The translations under genes were made by a program, and so were the position numbers. Below are positions 8,717 to 16,769 of a stretch of 36,760 nucleotides of DNA, in pieces. The notes below the pieces were generated by a model. That model was given only the letters and a program-made list of their open reading frames with translations. It was not told where the DNA came from and made no database searches. The DNA is from Candidatus Gastranaerophilales bacterium (lineage in GTDB: Bacteria; Cyanobacteriota; Vampirovibrionia; Gastranaerophilales; Gastranaerophilaceae), in NCBI GenBank assembly GCA_944323045.1, contig CALUQX010000020.1:1-36760 (forward strand), written 5' to 3'. Position 1 is the stretch's first letter. Each line of letters begins with the position of its first letter.

Positions 8717-8784
8717 ATGCAACTTGCATTTTGGAGCAAAAACATTATCAATAAATTATGGTCGTATTTCTGTGTGGATATTCA

Positions 8785-8793
8785 TGATATAAT
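8785..8793 (+). promoter_or_regulatory. Extended -10 promoter upstream of flhB
   Basis: TGATATAAT (TGn plus a perfect TATAAT) lies 21 nt before the flhB ATG. No good -35 is visible, as expected for extended -10 promoters. Confidence 0.55.
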
Positions 8794-8814
8794 ATAATTG
8801 AAAGGATAGCGCCA

Positions 8815-9891
8815 ATGGGTGATGAAGACAAGCAGTTTGACGCGACGCCGCGAAAACTTGAACAGGCAAGAAAAGAAGGTCAGGTTGTAAAATCTAAAGA
8901 TTTTTCAACAGCGTTGTCTTTGCTTATACTCTTTTCTGCAATTGTCGGGCTCGCTCCGTTTGTATGGAATCAAATTGTGCAGCTTTACACACTTTTATAT
9001 GAACAAATACCTAACGCGCATCTTGGCAGTATTGGATTAAGCTACATATTTTTTGTGACAGTAAAAACTGCTGTAATGATTATTGGTCCAATTCTTTTTC
9101 TGGCGTGGTTTGTTGCAATAATTGCCGATTTTATTCAGGTTGGACCGCTTGTTGCAACAGCACCTTTGATGCCGAAATTAGATAAGCTTAACCCGACTAA
9201 ATACTTTAAAAATATTATGTCTATTAAGACACTATTTGAATTGTTTAAAAACATTGTAAAAGTTGTATTGCTAGGTTATATCGGCTGGAGTGTTTATTCA
9301 AAACATATTGAAAGTATTTTGATGCTGGCAGCGGTAGATAATAACTTTGCTGTTATGATTGAGTTTGGAAAATTGATTACGGACTTTATATTTCAGGCTT
9401 GTATTGCCTTTCTGGTTATTGCGGCTGCTGACTACGGGGTTACCAAGTGGAAGTTTTTGAAAGACCAGAAAATGTCTTTTAAAGAGATAAAGGATGAGTA
9501 TAAAAACACAGAAGGAGATCCGAATGTAAAAGCCGCACTCCGTCAGCGCCGTATGCAAATGCTGCAAAGAGGCATGATGGATGCAGTGCCTGAAGCTGAT
9601 TTTGTAGTAACAAATCCGACTCATATTGCCTGCGCTTTAAAATATAAAGCTGAAGAAATGGCATCACCTATGTTAATCGCAAAAGGTACAGAGTTGATTG
9701 CTAAAAAAATCATCAAAATTGCCAATGACCACGCTATTCCTGTTATCGAAAATCCGCCGGTTGCAAGGGCGTTATTTAAAATGGTTGACCTTAATCAGAT
9801 GATACCGCCGGAATTGTATAAAGCTGTCGCTGAAATTCTGCTTTTTGTTTATAACTTGAAAAATACTACAAATAAAGGTAGAATTAAATAA
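8815..9891 (+). CDS. flhB: Flagellar-type export apparatus protein FlhB
   Basis: The 358-aa protein is the substrate-specificity switch of the flagellar/type III export gate. The N-terminus (TPRKLEQARKEGQVVKSKDF) is typical. About four membrane spans fall between residues 30 and 210. The cytoplasmic domain carries the autocleavage site NPTH at residues 267-270 (Salmonella Asn269). The C-terminal part (KGTELIAKKI, VIENPPVARALF, IPPELYKAVAEILLFVYNL) is closer to FlhB than to injectisome YscU/SpaS. AAAGGA lies about 8 nt before the ATG. It is directly followed by a FliA-like sigma factor. No other flagellar gene is in the window, so whether it serves flagella or a derived export system is open. 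Confidence 0.92.
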   Translation: MGDEDKQFDATPRKLEQARKEGQVVKSKDFSTALSLLILFSAIVGLAPFVWNQIVQLYTLLYEQIPNAHLGSIGLSYIFFVTVKTAVMIIGPILFLAWFVAIIADFIQVGPLVATAPLMPKLDKLNPTKYFKNIMSIKTLFELFKNIVKVVLLGYIGWSVYSKHIESILMLAAVDNNFAVMIEFGKLITDFIFQACIAFLVIAAADYGVTKWKFLKDQKMSFKEIKDEYKNTEGDPNVKAALRQRRMQMLQRGMMDAVPEADFVVTNPTHIACALKYKAEEMASPMLIAKGTELIAKKIIKIANDHAIPVIENPPVARALFKMVDLNQMIPPELYKAVAEILLFVYNLKNTTNKGRIK

Positions 9892-9906
9892 AACTTATGC
9901 TATTAT

Positions 9907-9917
9907 TATAATGAATC
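9907..9917 (+). promoter_or_regulatory. -10 box of sigma-factor gene, leaderless arrangement
   Basis: A perfect TATAAT ends 5 nt before the ATG at 9918, and no Shine-Dalgarno is present. The expected transcription start falls on or next to the start codon. The -35 region is weak. Confidence 0.5.
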
Positions 9918-10577
9918 ATGATTATGCAAGACAAAAATAAATTACAAGAATATATAGATATCGTACAAAAAGTAGCGCGTGTAGAATACAGGCGTATACC
10001 GTCGCATATGGTTGATTATGAAGAACTTGTTTCAATCGGAATTCTTGCAATACAAGCGCTTGTACAGAATAAGTCCCCTGAACAATTGGAAAAATATAAT
10101 GCTGCATATATCGCAACTGCAGTCAGATGGGCTATAAGAAACGAATTAAGAATAAGATATAAATGGTATTCACTAAAACATAAAACAGAGGAAGAAGGCG
10201 AAGATTCTGATGACAATGTTGAAGTAGATGAAAAAACAAAAGTCAGAGAGGCTGTTTATGAAACAATCCTCTCTATTGACGGTCTTGCGGCAGCCGCAAG
10301 TGATAATGATTCGCCTTTTGATTTTATAAAAGATACCCATGCCATGCCTGATGAAAATGCCGAAATCACAGAACTCGGTCGCATGATTAGAGAAGCTATA
10401 GCAAAATTACCGCCTAAAGAAAGAACCGTTGTTGAATATCGCTTTTACCGTAATATGCAGGTCAAAGACATTGCTCAACAGGTTGGACTTTCATCCTCCC
10501 GCGTAACCCGTATTGTTCAGGCATCTTTGAACAGCATAAAAGAATATTTGAATTCCAGAGAACAATATGGATATTAG
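9918..10577 (+). CDS. FliA/WhiG-like sigma-70 family RNA polymerase sigma factor
   Basis: The 219-aa product has sigma region 2 at about residues 10-85 (DYEELVSIGILAIQAL, then AAYIATAVRWAIRNELR) and a region 4 helix-turn-helix at about 165-212 (LPPKERTVVEYRFY, VKDIAQQVGLSSSRVTRI). Between them lies an acidic linker of about 60 residues in place of a clear region 3. The size and position just after flhB fit the FliA (sigma-28) class that drives late flagellar/export genes. A stress-type sigma factor of similar size is the alternative. The start is ATG 9918 or ATG 9924; no ribosome site decides, consistent with a leaderless mRNA. Confidence 0.85.
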   Translation: MIMQDKNKLQEYIDIVQKVARVEYRRIPSHMVDYEELVSIGILAIQALVQNKSPEQLEKYNAAYIATAVRWAIRNELRIRYKWYSLKHKTEEEGEDSDDNVEVDEKTKVREAVYETILSIDGLAAAASDNDSPFDFIKDTHAMPDENAEITELGRMIREAIAKLPPKERTVVEYRFYRNMQVKDIAQQVGLSSSRVTRIVQASLNSIKEYLNSREQYGY

Positions 10578-10617
10578 GGAATTATTACAGGGGTGCACTA
10601 TACAGGCTCAAAATTAT

Positions 10618-10677
10618 CCCCCTGAACTCATTTCAGGATGCCGCTATTGAGAGATGCTGAAACAAGTTCAGCATGAC
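10618..10677. repeat. REP-like pair of inverted palindromes
   Basis: Two hairpins share a core but lie in opposite orientation. The first pairs CCTGAA with TTCAGG (10621-10637). The second pairs ATGCTGAA with TTCAGCAT (10654-10674). The second read on the minus strand (CTGAACTTGTTTCAG) closely matches the first on the plus strand (CTGAACTCATTTCAG). This head-to-head arrangement of short intergenic palindromes is typical of REP/BIME elements. It may also terminate or stabilise the sigma-factor mRNA. Confidence 0.65.
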
Positions 10678-10708
10678 TGTAGTACGAATATTTAGTACAA
10701 ACTACAGT
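10676..10708. repeat. Inverted repeat ACTGTAGT / ACTACAGT
   Basis: A perfect 8-bp inverted repeat flanks a 17-nt loop, which itself contains two GTAC words. It abuts the REP-like pair and precedes the kinase-fold gene by about 85 bp. Possible operator or hairpin; no T-run follows. Confidence 0.5.
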
Positions 10709-10793
10709 ATAGATTCCGGATATTAGTGCTTGCATATTTTGTTTGTTTGACAGATAATTCTACTGTTGTTTTCTATGATATTCAGGAGTAATT

Positions 10794-11960
10794 ATGCGTG
10801 TTCAAGCAGCTTTTGGTGCAGGGGTAAATACTGACAGCAGGTTTTATCAGACACAATTATCAAATATTAATACTGCAAAACAGACTAAAAAAATAAATAA
10901 TAAAAAAGATATTTTATACACGGGAACAGGAATTGCTCTCGGGGCTGTTTCGCTTGCAGCAACCGGTATATATTTAGTTAAGCGTAAACAGATAAAAGAT
11001 GTTTTTACAGCGCTTTCAAACAATCCAATTACTCAATCCATGCCTGTCTTTTTGAAAAAAGAATTATCCAAAAATCATAACTATAAAAAATTAATGGATG
11101 CTATAGCGAATCCTGAAAATAATCCTATTTCCGGCAAAGGGGCGAATTCAACTGTTTATAATCTGCCGTTTTTAGATAAGTATGTCTTAAAAATTCTGGC
11201 AGACCGCCCGGGAGTGAAGCCTATTGAAGTTCCATTGAATATTTTCCCGGATGATATAAATCTAGGGCAGCCTGTCTGGATTCATCCTGATAATTTTAGA
11301 ATAATACTGCTTAAAAAAGTTGCAGGCAAACCGCATTCAATAAAAAATTGGTCTGATACAATCTGGGATACTAAAATCAAATGTGCACGTCCTGTTACCG
11401 AACAGCAGGCAAACGATTATTATCACAAAGTAACTCAAATTGCAGATATGGATCAGTCTGTATTTGATGACCTTGCGCTGCAGATTAAGACACTTGATTC
11501 GACTAAAATAAATGACAGCGACTCGTTAATAGGATTTAAAACAGATTCAATAAATCCAAATAATCTTCTTGTTGACATAAAGAAGAAGAAACTGGGAATA
11601 ATAGATTATTTTGCCAAAACCAAACCACAGCATCAAAATTCATATCTTGATATGGTCTCTGTGATAAGTGATTTTACCCTGTTTCCTGAATATTATGACC
11701 GGTTGTCACCACAACAGCAGCAGAAACTTTTGAAAGCTGTAAAAGTTATAGATAACAAATCTTTAACAGCAGCACTCAATGTTGGACTTGATACTGACGA
11801 GAAAACTTTTGTTGGCTTTGTTAATTATACAGATAAATATTTTAAGGTTCCGGGAGTTTTAAAACAAAATGGCGAAGGAGAATACATAAGACAGTATGCG
11901 ACATCAGCCTCAAATATGCTTAAACTTTTGCACTCTATCCGCCAAAATCCAGAGATTTAA
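10794..11960 (+). CDS. Membrane-anchored kinase-fold protein
   Basis: The 388-aa protein has no family name I recognise, but the middle reads as a protein-kinase/APH-like fold. A glycine-rich loop GKGANSTVY lies at 114-122 and an ATP-site Lys at 133 (VLKIL). A catalytic loop D251-x4-N256 sits in DSINPNNLLVD, and a metal-binding Asp271 in GIIDYF corresponds to the DFG/IDF element. All key residues are present, so activity is plausible. One hydrophobic segment (about 40-62) precedes the domain; the 39 residues before it are N/T/Q/K-rich without a Sec signal. GGAG is 5 nt before the ATG. The position downstream of flhB and the sigma factor suggests regulation or export by that system, which is inference. 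The substrate (protein or small molecule) is unknown. Confidence 0.8.
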   Translation: MRVQAAFGAGVNTDSRFYQTQLSNINTAKQTKKINNKKDILYTGTGIALGAVSLAATGIYLVKRKQIKDVFTALSNNPITQSMPVFLKKELSKNHNYKKLMDAIANPENNPISGKGANSTVYNLPFLDKYVLKILADRPGVKPIEVPLNIFPDDINLGQPVWIHPDNFRIILLKKVAGKPHSIKNWSDTIWDTKIKCARPVTEQQANDYYHKVTQIADMDQSVFDDLALQIKTLDSTKINDSDSLIGFKTDSINPNNLLVDIKKKKLGIIDYFAKTKPQHQNSYLDMVSVISDFTLFPEYYDRLSPQQQQKLLKAVKVIDNKSLTAALNVGLDTDEKTFVGFVNYTDKYFKVPGVLKQNGEGEYIRQYATSASNMLKLLHSIRQNPEI

Positions 11961-11983
11961 AGTCTTGCAGCAGTAAGACACTA

Positions 11984-12742
11984 TTACCACGGATAATCAT
12001 CCTTAAATTCCCAGCCGTCAAGGACAAATAGTGCAGTACATCCGTGTCTGTAGTAATCCGCTACATTTTCGCCAAGTTCACCTCGCTGCATTTTTTTACA
12101 GGTAAAATTACCTTGTATCATCTCACCACTCGTTTCATCTTTGTCTACAGTGCCAATCCAGCCGTTAAATATGTCTTCTCTGGTTATTCCCATAAACCAA
12201 CCAACAGGCAGTACTTCTCCATTCTCAATATCTACAACAAAATAAAAGTAATCACGTCCCTGTATTGCATTCTTACCTTTATTTATATTTGTTGAAATAA
12301 TAAAAAACATGGAATTAGCACCTTTTATTGCACCTTGCATTCCGTGCTGGTGAAAGTTTCTGATTGACAGCCCAATTCCATTATTGAGAGCATAATTTAT
12401 GCCCGAAACGCTTAATGGCACGCTGCAAGAATAATCTAATCCTGCGCTGCATTCTGTTATTCCTGTATAGTAAGGTATTATATATTTATTCATAAATTTT
12501 CTGGTTGCCTCAATAGAATCAGTTGTACCATAGTCCCAGGTTTTGATAGGACCATTATCCACTTCTGATAATTTTATTACCTGAGTAAATTCAGCGACTG
12601 CCTTTCTTACTTTAGTGGCTGTGGCTTTTTTCTCATAACTGATAACCATATTTGGGATAGTCAGTGCTGCTACTATTCCAATAACCGCAAGCGCAATGAG
12701 AACTTCTGCTAATGTAAATGCATTTAACTGTTTTTTACTCAT
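11984..12742 (-). CDS. Type IV pilin-like / pseudopilin protein
   Basis: The 252-aa protein begins with a short basic leader and a class III signal: MSKKQLNA|FTLAEVLIALAV. Prepilin peptidase should cut after Ala8, leaving an N-methylated Phe with the conserved Glu at mature position 5. The first ~25 mature residues form the hydrophobic assembly helix. The remaining globular domain has paired cysteines (TECSAGLDYSC, and FTCKK..RHGC) and ends in DGWEFKDDYPW. It could be a pilus subunit, a minor pilin or a pseudopilin. GGAGG lies 7-8 nt before the ATG. It is convergent with the kinase-fold gene and divergent from the XRE gene. No pilus assembly gene is nearby, so it is an orphan pilin; a decayed paralogue lies at 5532-5891. 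Confidence 0.9.
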   Translation of the reverse strand: MSKKQLNAFTLAEVLIALAVIGIVAALTIPNMVISYEKKATATKVRKAVAEFTQVIKLSEVDNGPIKTWDYGTTDSIEATRKFMNKYIIPYYTGITECSAGLDYSCSVPLSVSGINYALNNGIGLSIRNFHQHGMQGAIKGANSMFFIISTNINKGKNAIQGRDYFYFVVDIENGEVLPVGWFMGITREDIFNGWIGTVDKDETSGEMIQGNFTCKKMQRGELGENVADYYRHGCTALFVLDGWEFKDDYPW

Positions 12743-12836
12743 TATTGTTCCTCCATATTTCTATTTTACTATATTATTATTCTATTATACTATGTTATAT
12801 TTCTTAATTTGTCAATATTTACTAGTTAAAAATTCA

Positions 12837-12865
12837 TTTAAACTTTTTAAGATTTTATTTAATAT
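12837..12865 (+). promoter_or_regulatory. Promoter of XRE regulator gene, leaderless arrangement
   Basis: TTTAAA and TAATAT are 17 bp apart. The -10 box ends exactly 6 nt before the ATG at 12872, placing the expected transcription start on the start codon. Confidence 0.6.
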
Positions 12866-12871
12866 TTATAT

Positions 12872-13186
12872 ATGGAAAACACAAAATTGGCATTAGGAAA
12901 ACGTATTCGCGAACTGAGGGTTCAAAAAGGACTCACTCAGGAAAAATTTGCTGAACTGCTTGGTATAGACCAACGCAGTGTCAGTAATATTGAATGCGGA
13001 AATACTTTTCCTTCCAAAACTTTGTTTAAAATCGCAGATGTTTTAGATACAGGGTTAAAAGATTTATTTGATTTTGAATATCTTACTTTATCTGACTCTC
13101 AAATGATAGAAAAAATTCATACAAAAATTTCTCAACTCCCATCCGAGTATTTAAAACTTGTATTCAGATTTGTAGAACTATTGTAA
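12872..13186 (+). CDS. XRE-family helix-turn-helix regulator
   Basis: The 104-aa protein has an N-terminal HTH_3/XRE DNA-binding domain at about residues 8-66 (LGKRIRELRVQKGLTQEKFAELLGIDQRSVSNIECGNTFPS), followed by a short helical tail that may mediate dimerisation. No ligand domain is visible. It is transcribed divergently from the pilin-like gene, 129 bp away, and so may regulate it or itself. No Shine-Dalgarno precedes the ATG; the promoter geometry suggests a leaderless mRNA. Confidence 0.88.
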   Translation: MENTKLALGKRIRELRVQKGLTQEKFAELLGIDQRSVSNIECGNTFPSKTLFKIADVLDTGLKDLFDFEYLTLSDSQMIEKIHTKISQLPSEYLKLVFRFVELL

Positions 13187-13344
13187 ACTGGTAATCAATC
13201 TATACAATAGTGGCGAATACCCGATGTGCCCTAATTAATATATTAGGCAAACCGGTGTTCATTTTGAAATTAATTAAACTAACTGGATATTAGTACATAT
13301 TGAAGTATGCAACGAAAGTGACATCTACAGTTAAACACGAATGC

Positions 13345-13833
13345 TTAAATAATGCCAAATCCAGGTGTTGAAAACTGCATAGCCGTAAAATTATCCTGCA
13401 TTATCTGTTGCTGCAGCATTTGTTGTTGCAGCATTTGTTGGTTTAAAAGTATTTGCTGATTGGTTAAATCTTGTAAATGTTGATTAGATTTTACACCCAG
13501 TGCCATTTGAGCCAGGGCAAGATTTTTCAAAATTTGAGCAAGTCTTCCAGAGCAAACTTCTTTTTTGTCTTTAGAGTTGTCTGTTGGTTTAGAACTGTAC
13601 AAAATATCATTTTGCTGATGTTTTTGGTTGAATTTCATTAATCCTTTAACATCAGTATTAATAACTTTAACATCTTCGCCATTGCCTACTTTTATAGTAA
13701 CTTTACCATCCGGCTTTTTTTCAACATTAGCCATTTGCTTTTTACCGTCAATTTCAACTTCGTATTCATATTTTGCATATTGCTGCGGAGGACAACTTTT
13801 TAATGTATTTACACCTTTAATACTATCTACCAT
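13345..13833 (-). CDS. Orphan small protein with Gln/Met-rich tail
   Basis: The 162-aa product is unrecognised. Residues about 20-70 look like a small beta domain (YEYEVEIDGKKQ, then GKVTIKVGNGEDVKV). The C-terminal third holds a Gln/Leu/Met-rich helical repeat (NQQILLNQQMLQQQMLQQQ) suited to coiled-coil or aggregation-prone contacts. There is no signal peptide or membrane segment. GGAAAGGAAA lies about 7 nt before the ATG, supporting a real gene. It is divergent from rlmD. No function can be assigned. Confidence 0.75.
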   Translation of the reverse strand: MVDSIKGVNTLKSCPPQQYAKYEYEVEIDGKKQMANVEKKPDGKVTIKVGNGEDVKVINTDVKGLMKFNQKHQQNDILYSSKPTDNSKDKKEVCSGRLAQILKNLALAQMALGVKSNQHLQDLTNQQILLNQQMLQQQMLQQQIMQDNFTAMQFSTPGFGII

Positions 13834-14024
13834 TATTTTTTCCTTTCCAGCCTGTTAAACCATACTGATACTTTATACACTTGCACTACCTGTATAAATT
13901 TAAAAACATTTTGCCGGAAAAACTTGCCATACTCCATAAATATATTTACAAAGTTGTTACAAAATTGGTTGTTCAAATCAAACTTAGTTTTGTACTGAAT
14001 TTGTCAAATCTTTGCAAAAATTCG

Positions 14025-14039
14025 TGTTACAATTATTTT
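14025..14039 (+). promoter_or_regulatory. Extended -10 promoter of rlmD, leaderless arrangement
   Basis: TGTTACAAT (TGn plus TACAAT) is followed by exactly 6 nt and then the ATG at 14040. No Shine-Dalgarno is present. A TTGTCA lies upstream, but at 21 bp spacing. Confidence 0.55.
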
Positions 14040-15383
14040 ATGCAGATAAATGATGAATTGGTTGTGAATATTGAAAAACTTTCAAATCTCGGATATGGTA
14101 TTGCCAAATCCGACGGATTTGTGATTTTTGTCGAGAATGCCTGCCCGCAAGATGTGGTTAAAATAGCGATATCAAAACTTAATAAAAATTATGCTAATGC
14201 TAAAATTAAGGAAATAATTACTCCGTCACCGCATCGGGTTGAACCGTTTTGTCCTATGCAAAAAGTTTGCGGCGCATGCCAGATTCAGTTTATTGATTAT
14301 GATTATCAACTGGAATTAAAACGAGAGATTGTTCAGGATGCTATGAATAAAATTGCTCATCTTAATTTAGAAATTCCTGCTCCTGTGCCCTCACCTAATA
14401 TAAAAGCCTTCAGACATAAAATTCAGTATCCGGTGGCACAGACTAAGGTTTCAAAGAGAATTCTTGCAGGGTATTACAAACCCCAGACTCATGAACTCGT
14501 TAATATTAAATACTGCCCTATACAGCCTGAAATATGCGACAAAATAATTGATTTTATACGTACTGTGGAATGCAATATCACAGGTTATGATGAAAAAACA
14601 CATGCGGGCGACTTGCGTCATATTGTTATAAGAAATTCTGTCGCAACCGGTGAAAATCTTGTTGTTCTTGTTATGAATTCAGACAAACTATACTCGCGCT
14701 ACAAGGATTTAGCCAACCGTATATATGATGAATTTGATGATGTCAGCGGAGTTTGCGTGAATTTTAATCCCCAAAAAACAAATGTTATTATGAGTAAAAA
14801 TACTCAATGCGTTTGCGGAAAACCGGTTATTGAAGAAAAAATTCTTGATAAAACATTTCAAATAGGTGCTAATACATTTTTTCAGGTAAACCCGAAAAGT
14901 GCAGAAAATATTTTCCGGTATGTTAGAGATTATATAGCTGAGAATTTTAAAAATCCTGTAGTGCTGGATGCTTATGCAGGCATTTCTGCTTTTGGAATAT
15001 GCGTATCTGATGTTTGTTCTCAAGTTGTCAGTGTGGAAGAAAATGCAGAATCCTGCTCACTTGCGGAAAAATCTATTGAATTAAACAATATAAAAAATGT
15101 GGAAATTCATAATGAAGACGCGGCAAAGTTTTTTGCTAAAGAACAGCGGAGATTTGACGCCGTAATTCTTGATCCGCCGCGCAAGGGCTGTTCTGTACAG
15201 TCGCTTGAAGAGGCAATACGGCTTTGTAAGAATACTATTATTTATGTTAGCTGTAATCCTGCAACGCTTGCACGCGACTTAAAATATCTGACAGAAAAAG
15301 GCTGCCGCGTGGAAAGCATTCAGCCTTTTGATATGTTCTGTCACACTTTCCATATAGAAAATGTTGCTATAATTAAGATTTAG
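14040..15383 (+). CDS. rlmD: 23S rRNA (uracil-C5)-methyltransferase, RlmD/TrmA family
   Basis: The 447-aa product is a SAM-dependent RNA m5U methyltransferase of the RumA/RlmD type. An N-terminal TRAM RNA-binding domain covers about residues 1-60. The iron-sulphur cysteines follow: CPMQKVCGAC with a fourth Cys in KYCPIQP. GANTFFQVNP and the SAM site (VLDAYAGISAFGI) are present. DPPRKGC and the nucleophile Cys405 in YVSCNPATLARDL complete the active site. Whether the target is U1939 of 23S rRNA or a tRNA position cannot be decided by eye; an RlmD-, RlmCD- or TrmA-like role is possible. A longer frame opens at 13881, but the TRAM domain and the promoter geometry place the start at ATG 14040. 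Confidence 0.9.
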   Translation: MQINDELVVNIEKLSNLGYGIAKSDGFVIFVENACPQDVVKIAISKLNKNYANAKIKEIITPSPHRVEPFCPMQKVCGACQIQFIDYDYQLELKREIVQDAMNKIAHLNLEIPAPVPSPNIKAFRHKIQYPVAQTKVSKRILAGYYKPQTHELVNIKYCPIQPEICDKIIDFIRTVECNITGYDEKTHAGDLRHIVIRNSVATGENLVVLVMNSDKLYSRYKDLANRIYDEFDDVSGVCVNFNPQKTNVIMSKNTQCVCGKPVIEEKILDKTFQIGANTFFQVNPKSAENIFRYVRDYIAENFKNPVVLDAYAGISAFGICVSDVCSQVVSVEENAESCSLAEKSIELNNIKNVEIHNEDAAKFFAKEQRRFDAVILDPPRKGCSVQSLEEAIRLCKNTIIYVSCNPATLARDLKYLTEKGCRVESIQPFDMFCHTFHIENVAIIKI

Positions 15384-16581
15384 TTTCTTTTATACCTGTT
15401 CTGTAATTAAAGTATTCAATAGCTTCAGAAAGTCCTTCCTGTATTTTATTTAATAAAGTTCTGTCATGCCGCTGGTTATTCATAAGTTCCTTCAGAGCCA
15501 GCTCACTAGGTTTAGCATTTTTCTTTTGTTCCGCATAGCAAGAACGCAATCTATCTTGTAAACCTGCAAAATAAGTATTAAATAAATTTTTGTCGTCTTC
15601 GCTGAACTTAATAGGAATTTCCTCTTGAATATCATAAAGATCTTTATTTTTAGCATTCAAGAACAATTTTTTAGAAACTTTACCTACAAACATTTCTTTA
15701 ATTAAATCAATATATCTTGCAGCCTTTTGAGAATGAGACCCCAGTGTTTGATCATCAAATTTCATGTGAAGTTCTCCAAAATTTCTCAAATTACTGTATA
15801 CTTTTTCTGATTCAATATGTTTTGCTTTTGCATAGTTTGGACCAAAAAGAATTATCAACTCATGCTGAACCGGATTTTTCTTTTTATCAAATTCCCGTAC
15901 AAAACGCATTTGAATATCCTCATAACCGGATTTTTGAGGTTTACTAATGCTATATCTCAATTCAGGAGCCAGATATTCAATACTATCCCGTGCATCTTCA
16001 AGTCTTATATCCAAATCCGGCAATTCATAAACCATCGCCGTTTTAAGATTTCCGCCCGGAGGGGTCAAATAACCGCGTTTTAGCAATTCTTCATGTCTTA
16101 CATCAGTCTGTGCTAAAATATATCCGCGTTTTTGCATTTCAGGAAGTATTTTGTCATTAAGAATTGATAAATCATAAGGATTTTTAGAATATAAAGTTGC
16201 TCTAATTGCATCCGGCACCTTAAAAGATCCTGAACGAACGATTTTTGAAGTATAAGATTTAGGAGACTTGACAGGATTTAATTCGCAATAAGCTCGATCA
16301 AATGAAATGCCGTCATCTTTTAATGCATTAGCAATAGATTCAAGCGCATCAAGATATGTAGTGGCAATACGAGACATTCTTTCTTTTTCTCGCTCCACCT
16401 TAGCCTCAATAACATCTGATATTGTATTGGTAGCTTGCTGCATCATTTTAGCTTTACCGGAGAAACTTACTGTATCGCCAGCCAGATTGCATGAATAATT
16501 GCTCCGGTAAGGCTGTGCTGATACACGATCTTTTTGCATCCACTGCTGTGTAAATTTTGGGGTAACTAATTGTATATTCAT
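15373..16581 (-). CDS. Orphan protein with RelA/SpoT-like nucleotidyltransferase motifs
   Basis: The 402-aa protein lacks a signal peptide. The first ~45 residues are N/Q/S-rich and end in a compact motif, GDTVSFSGK (35-43). Residues about 100-245 resemble a RelA/SpoT-type fold: a K-S-xx-S-xx-S-K-I-x-R stretch at 105-116, VPDAIRATL (122-130) like the RelA I/V-x-D-x-x-R-x-T strand, KPQKSGYEDIQMRFV (214-228) like PK-x-x-GY-x-S-x-H, and a following HELIILFG strand (240-247) like the EIQIR strand. The usual His after GY-x-x-x is Gln, so substrate or activity may differ. The assignment rests on motif order only. GGATG is about 7 nt before the ATG. It is convergent with rlmD, overlapping by 11 bp, and divergent from nifJ. 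Confidence 0.7.
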   Translation of the reverse strand: MNIQLVTPKFTQQWMQKDRVSAQPYRSNYSCNLAGDTVSFSGKAKMMQQATNTISDVIEAKVEREKERMSRIATTYLDALESIANALKDDGISFDRAYCELNPVKSPKSYTSKIVRSGSFKVPDAIRATLYSKNPYDLSILNDKILPEMQKRGYILAQTDVRHEELLKRGYLTPPGGNLKTAMVYELPDLDIRLEDARDSIEYLAPELRYSISKPQKSGYEDIQMRFVREFDKKKNPVQHELIILFGPNYAKAKHIESEKVYSNLRNFGELHMKFDDQTLGSHSQKAARYIDLIKEMFVGKVSKKLFLNAKNKDLYDIQEEIPIKFSEDDKNLFNTYFAGLQDRLRSCYAEQKKNAKPSELALKELMNNQRHDRTLLNKIQEGLSEAIEYFNYRTGIKETKS

Positions 16582-16688
16582 AATTTCATCCTTATCTTTT
16601 CAAAAATATCAACGTCCGTAAATATCAAAATTTACCTGTTATAATTTTTATCAGACAAATTGTAACATAAATTTACACAGATTATTTT

Positions 16689-16717
16689 TTGTCATAATCA
16701 TATGTTTGTATTATCAT
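16689..16717 (+). promoter_or_regulatory. Promoter of nifJ
   Basis: TTGTCA and TATCAT are 17 bp apart, leaving a leader of about 45 nt with a strong AAGGAGG ribosome site. Confidence 0.6.
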
Positions 16718-16769
16718 GTAATGGTATAGTTATAAATTAAGTAATAGCATATTTAAGAAGGAGGTTATT

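Noticed and set aside
8815-9891. Injectisome YscU/SpaS instead of FlhB
   Set aside because: The C-terminal domain (IENPPVARALF, IPPELYKAVAEILLFVYNL) follows the flagellar FlhB pattern more closely. A repurposed export role is still possible.
12743-12871. Small RNA or attachment site between the pilin-like and XRE genes
   Set aside because: The region is simply AT-rich promoter DNA; no stable hairpin, repeat or tRNA-like sequence was seen.
13187-13344. Terminator or RNA gene downstream of the XRE regulator
   Set aside because: A short CTAAT/ATTAG inverted repeat is present near 13230-13250, but it lacks a T-run and GC-rich stem.
13881-14039. N-terminal extension of the RlmD-type methyltransferase
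   Set aside because: The added residues are hydrophobic and lysine-rich junk before the TRAM domain, and the extended -10 box 6 nt before ATG 14040 places transcription after the extension.
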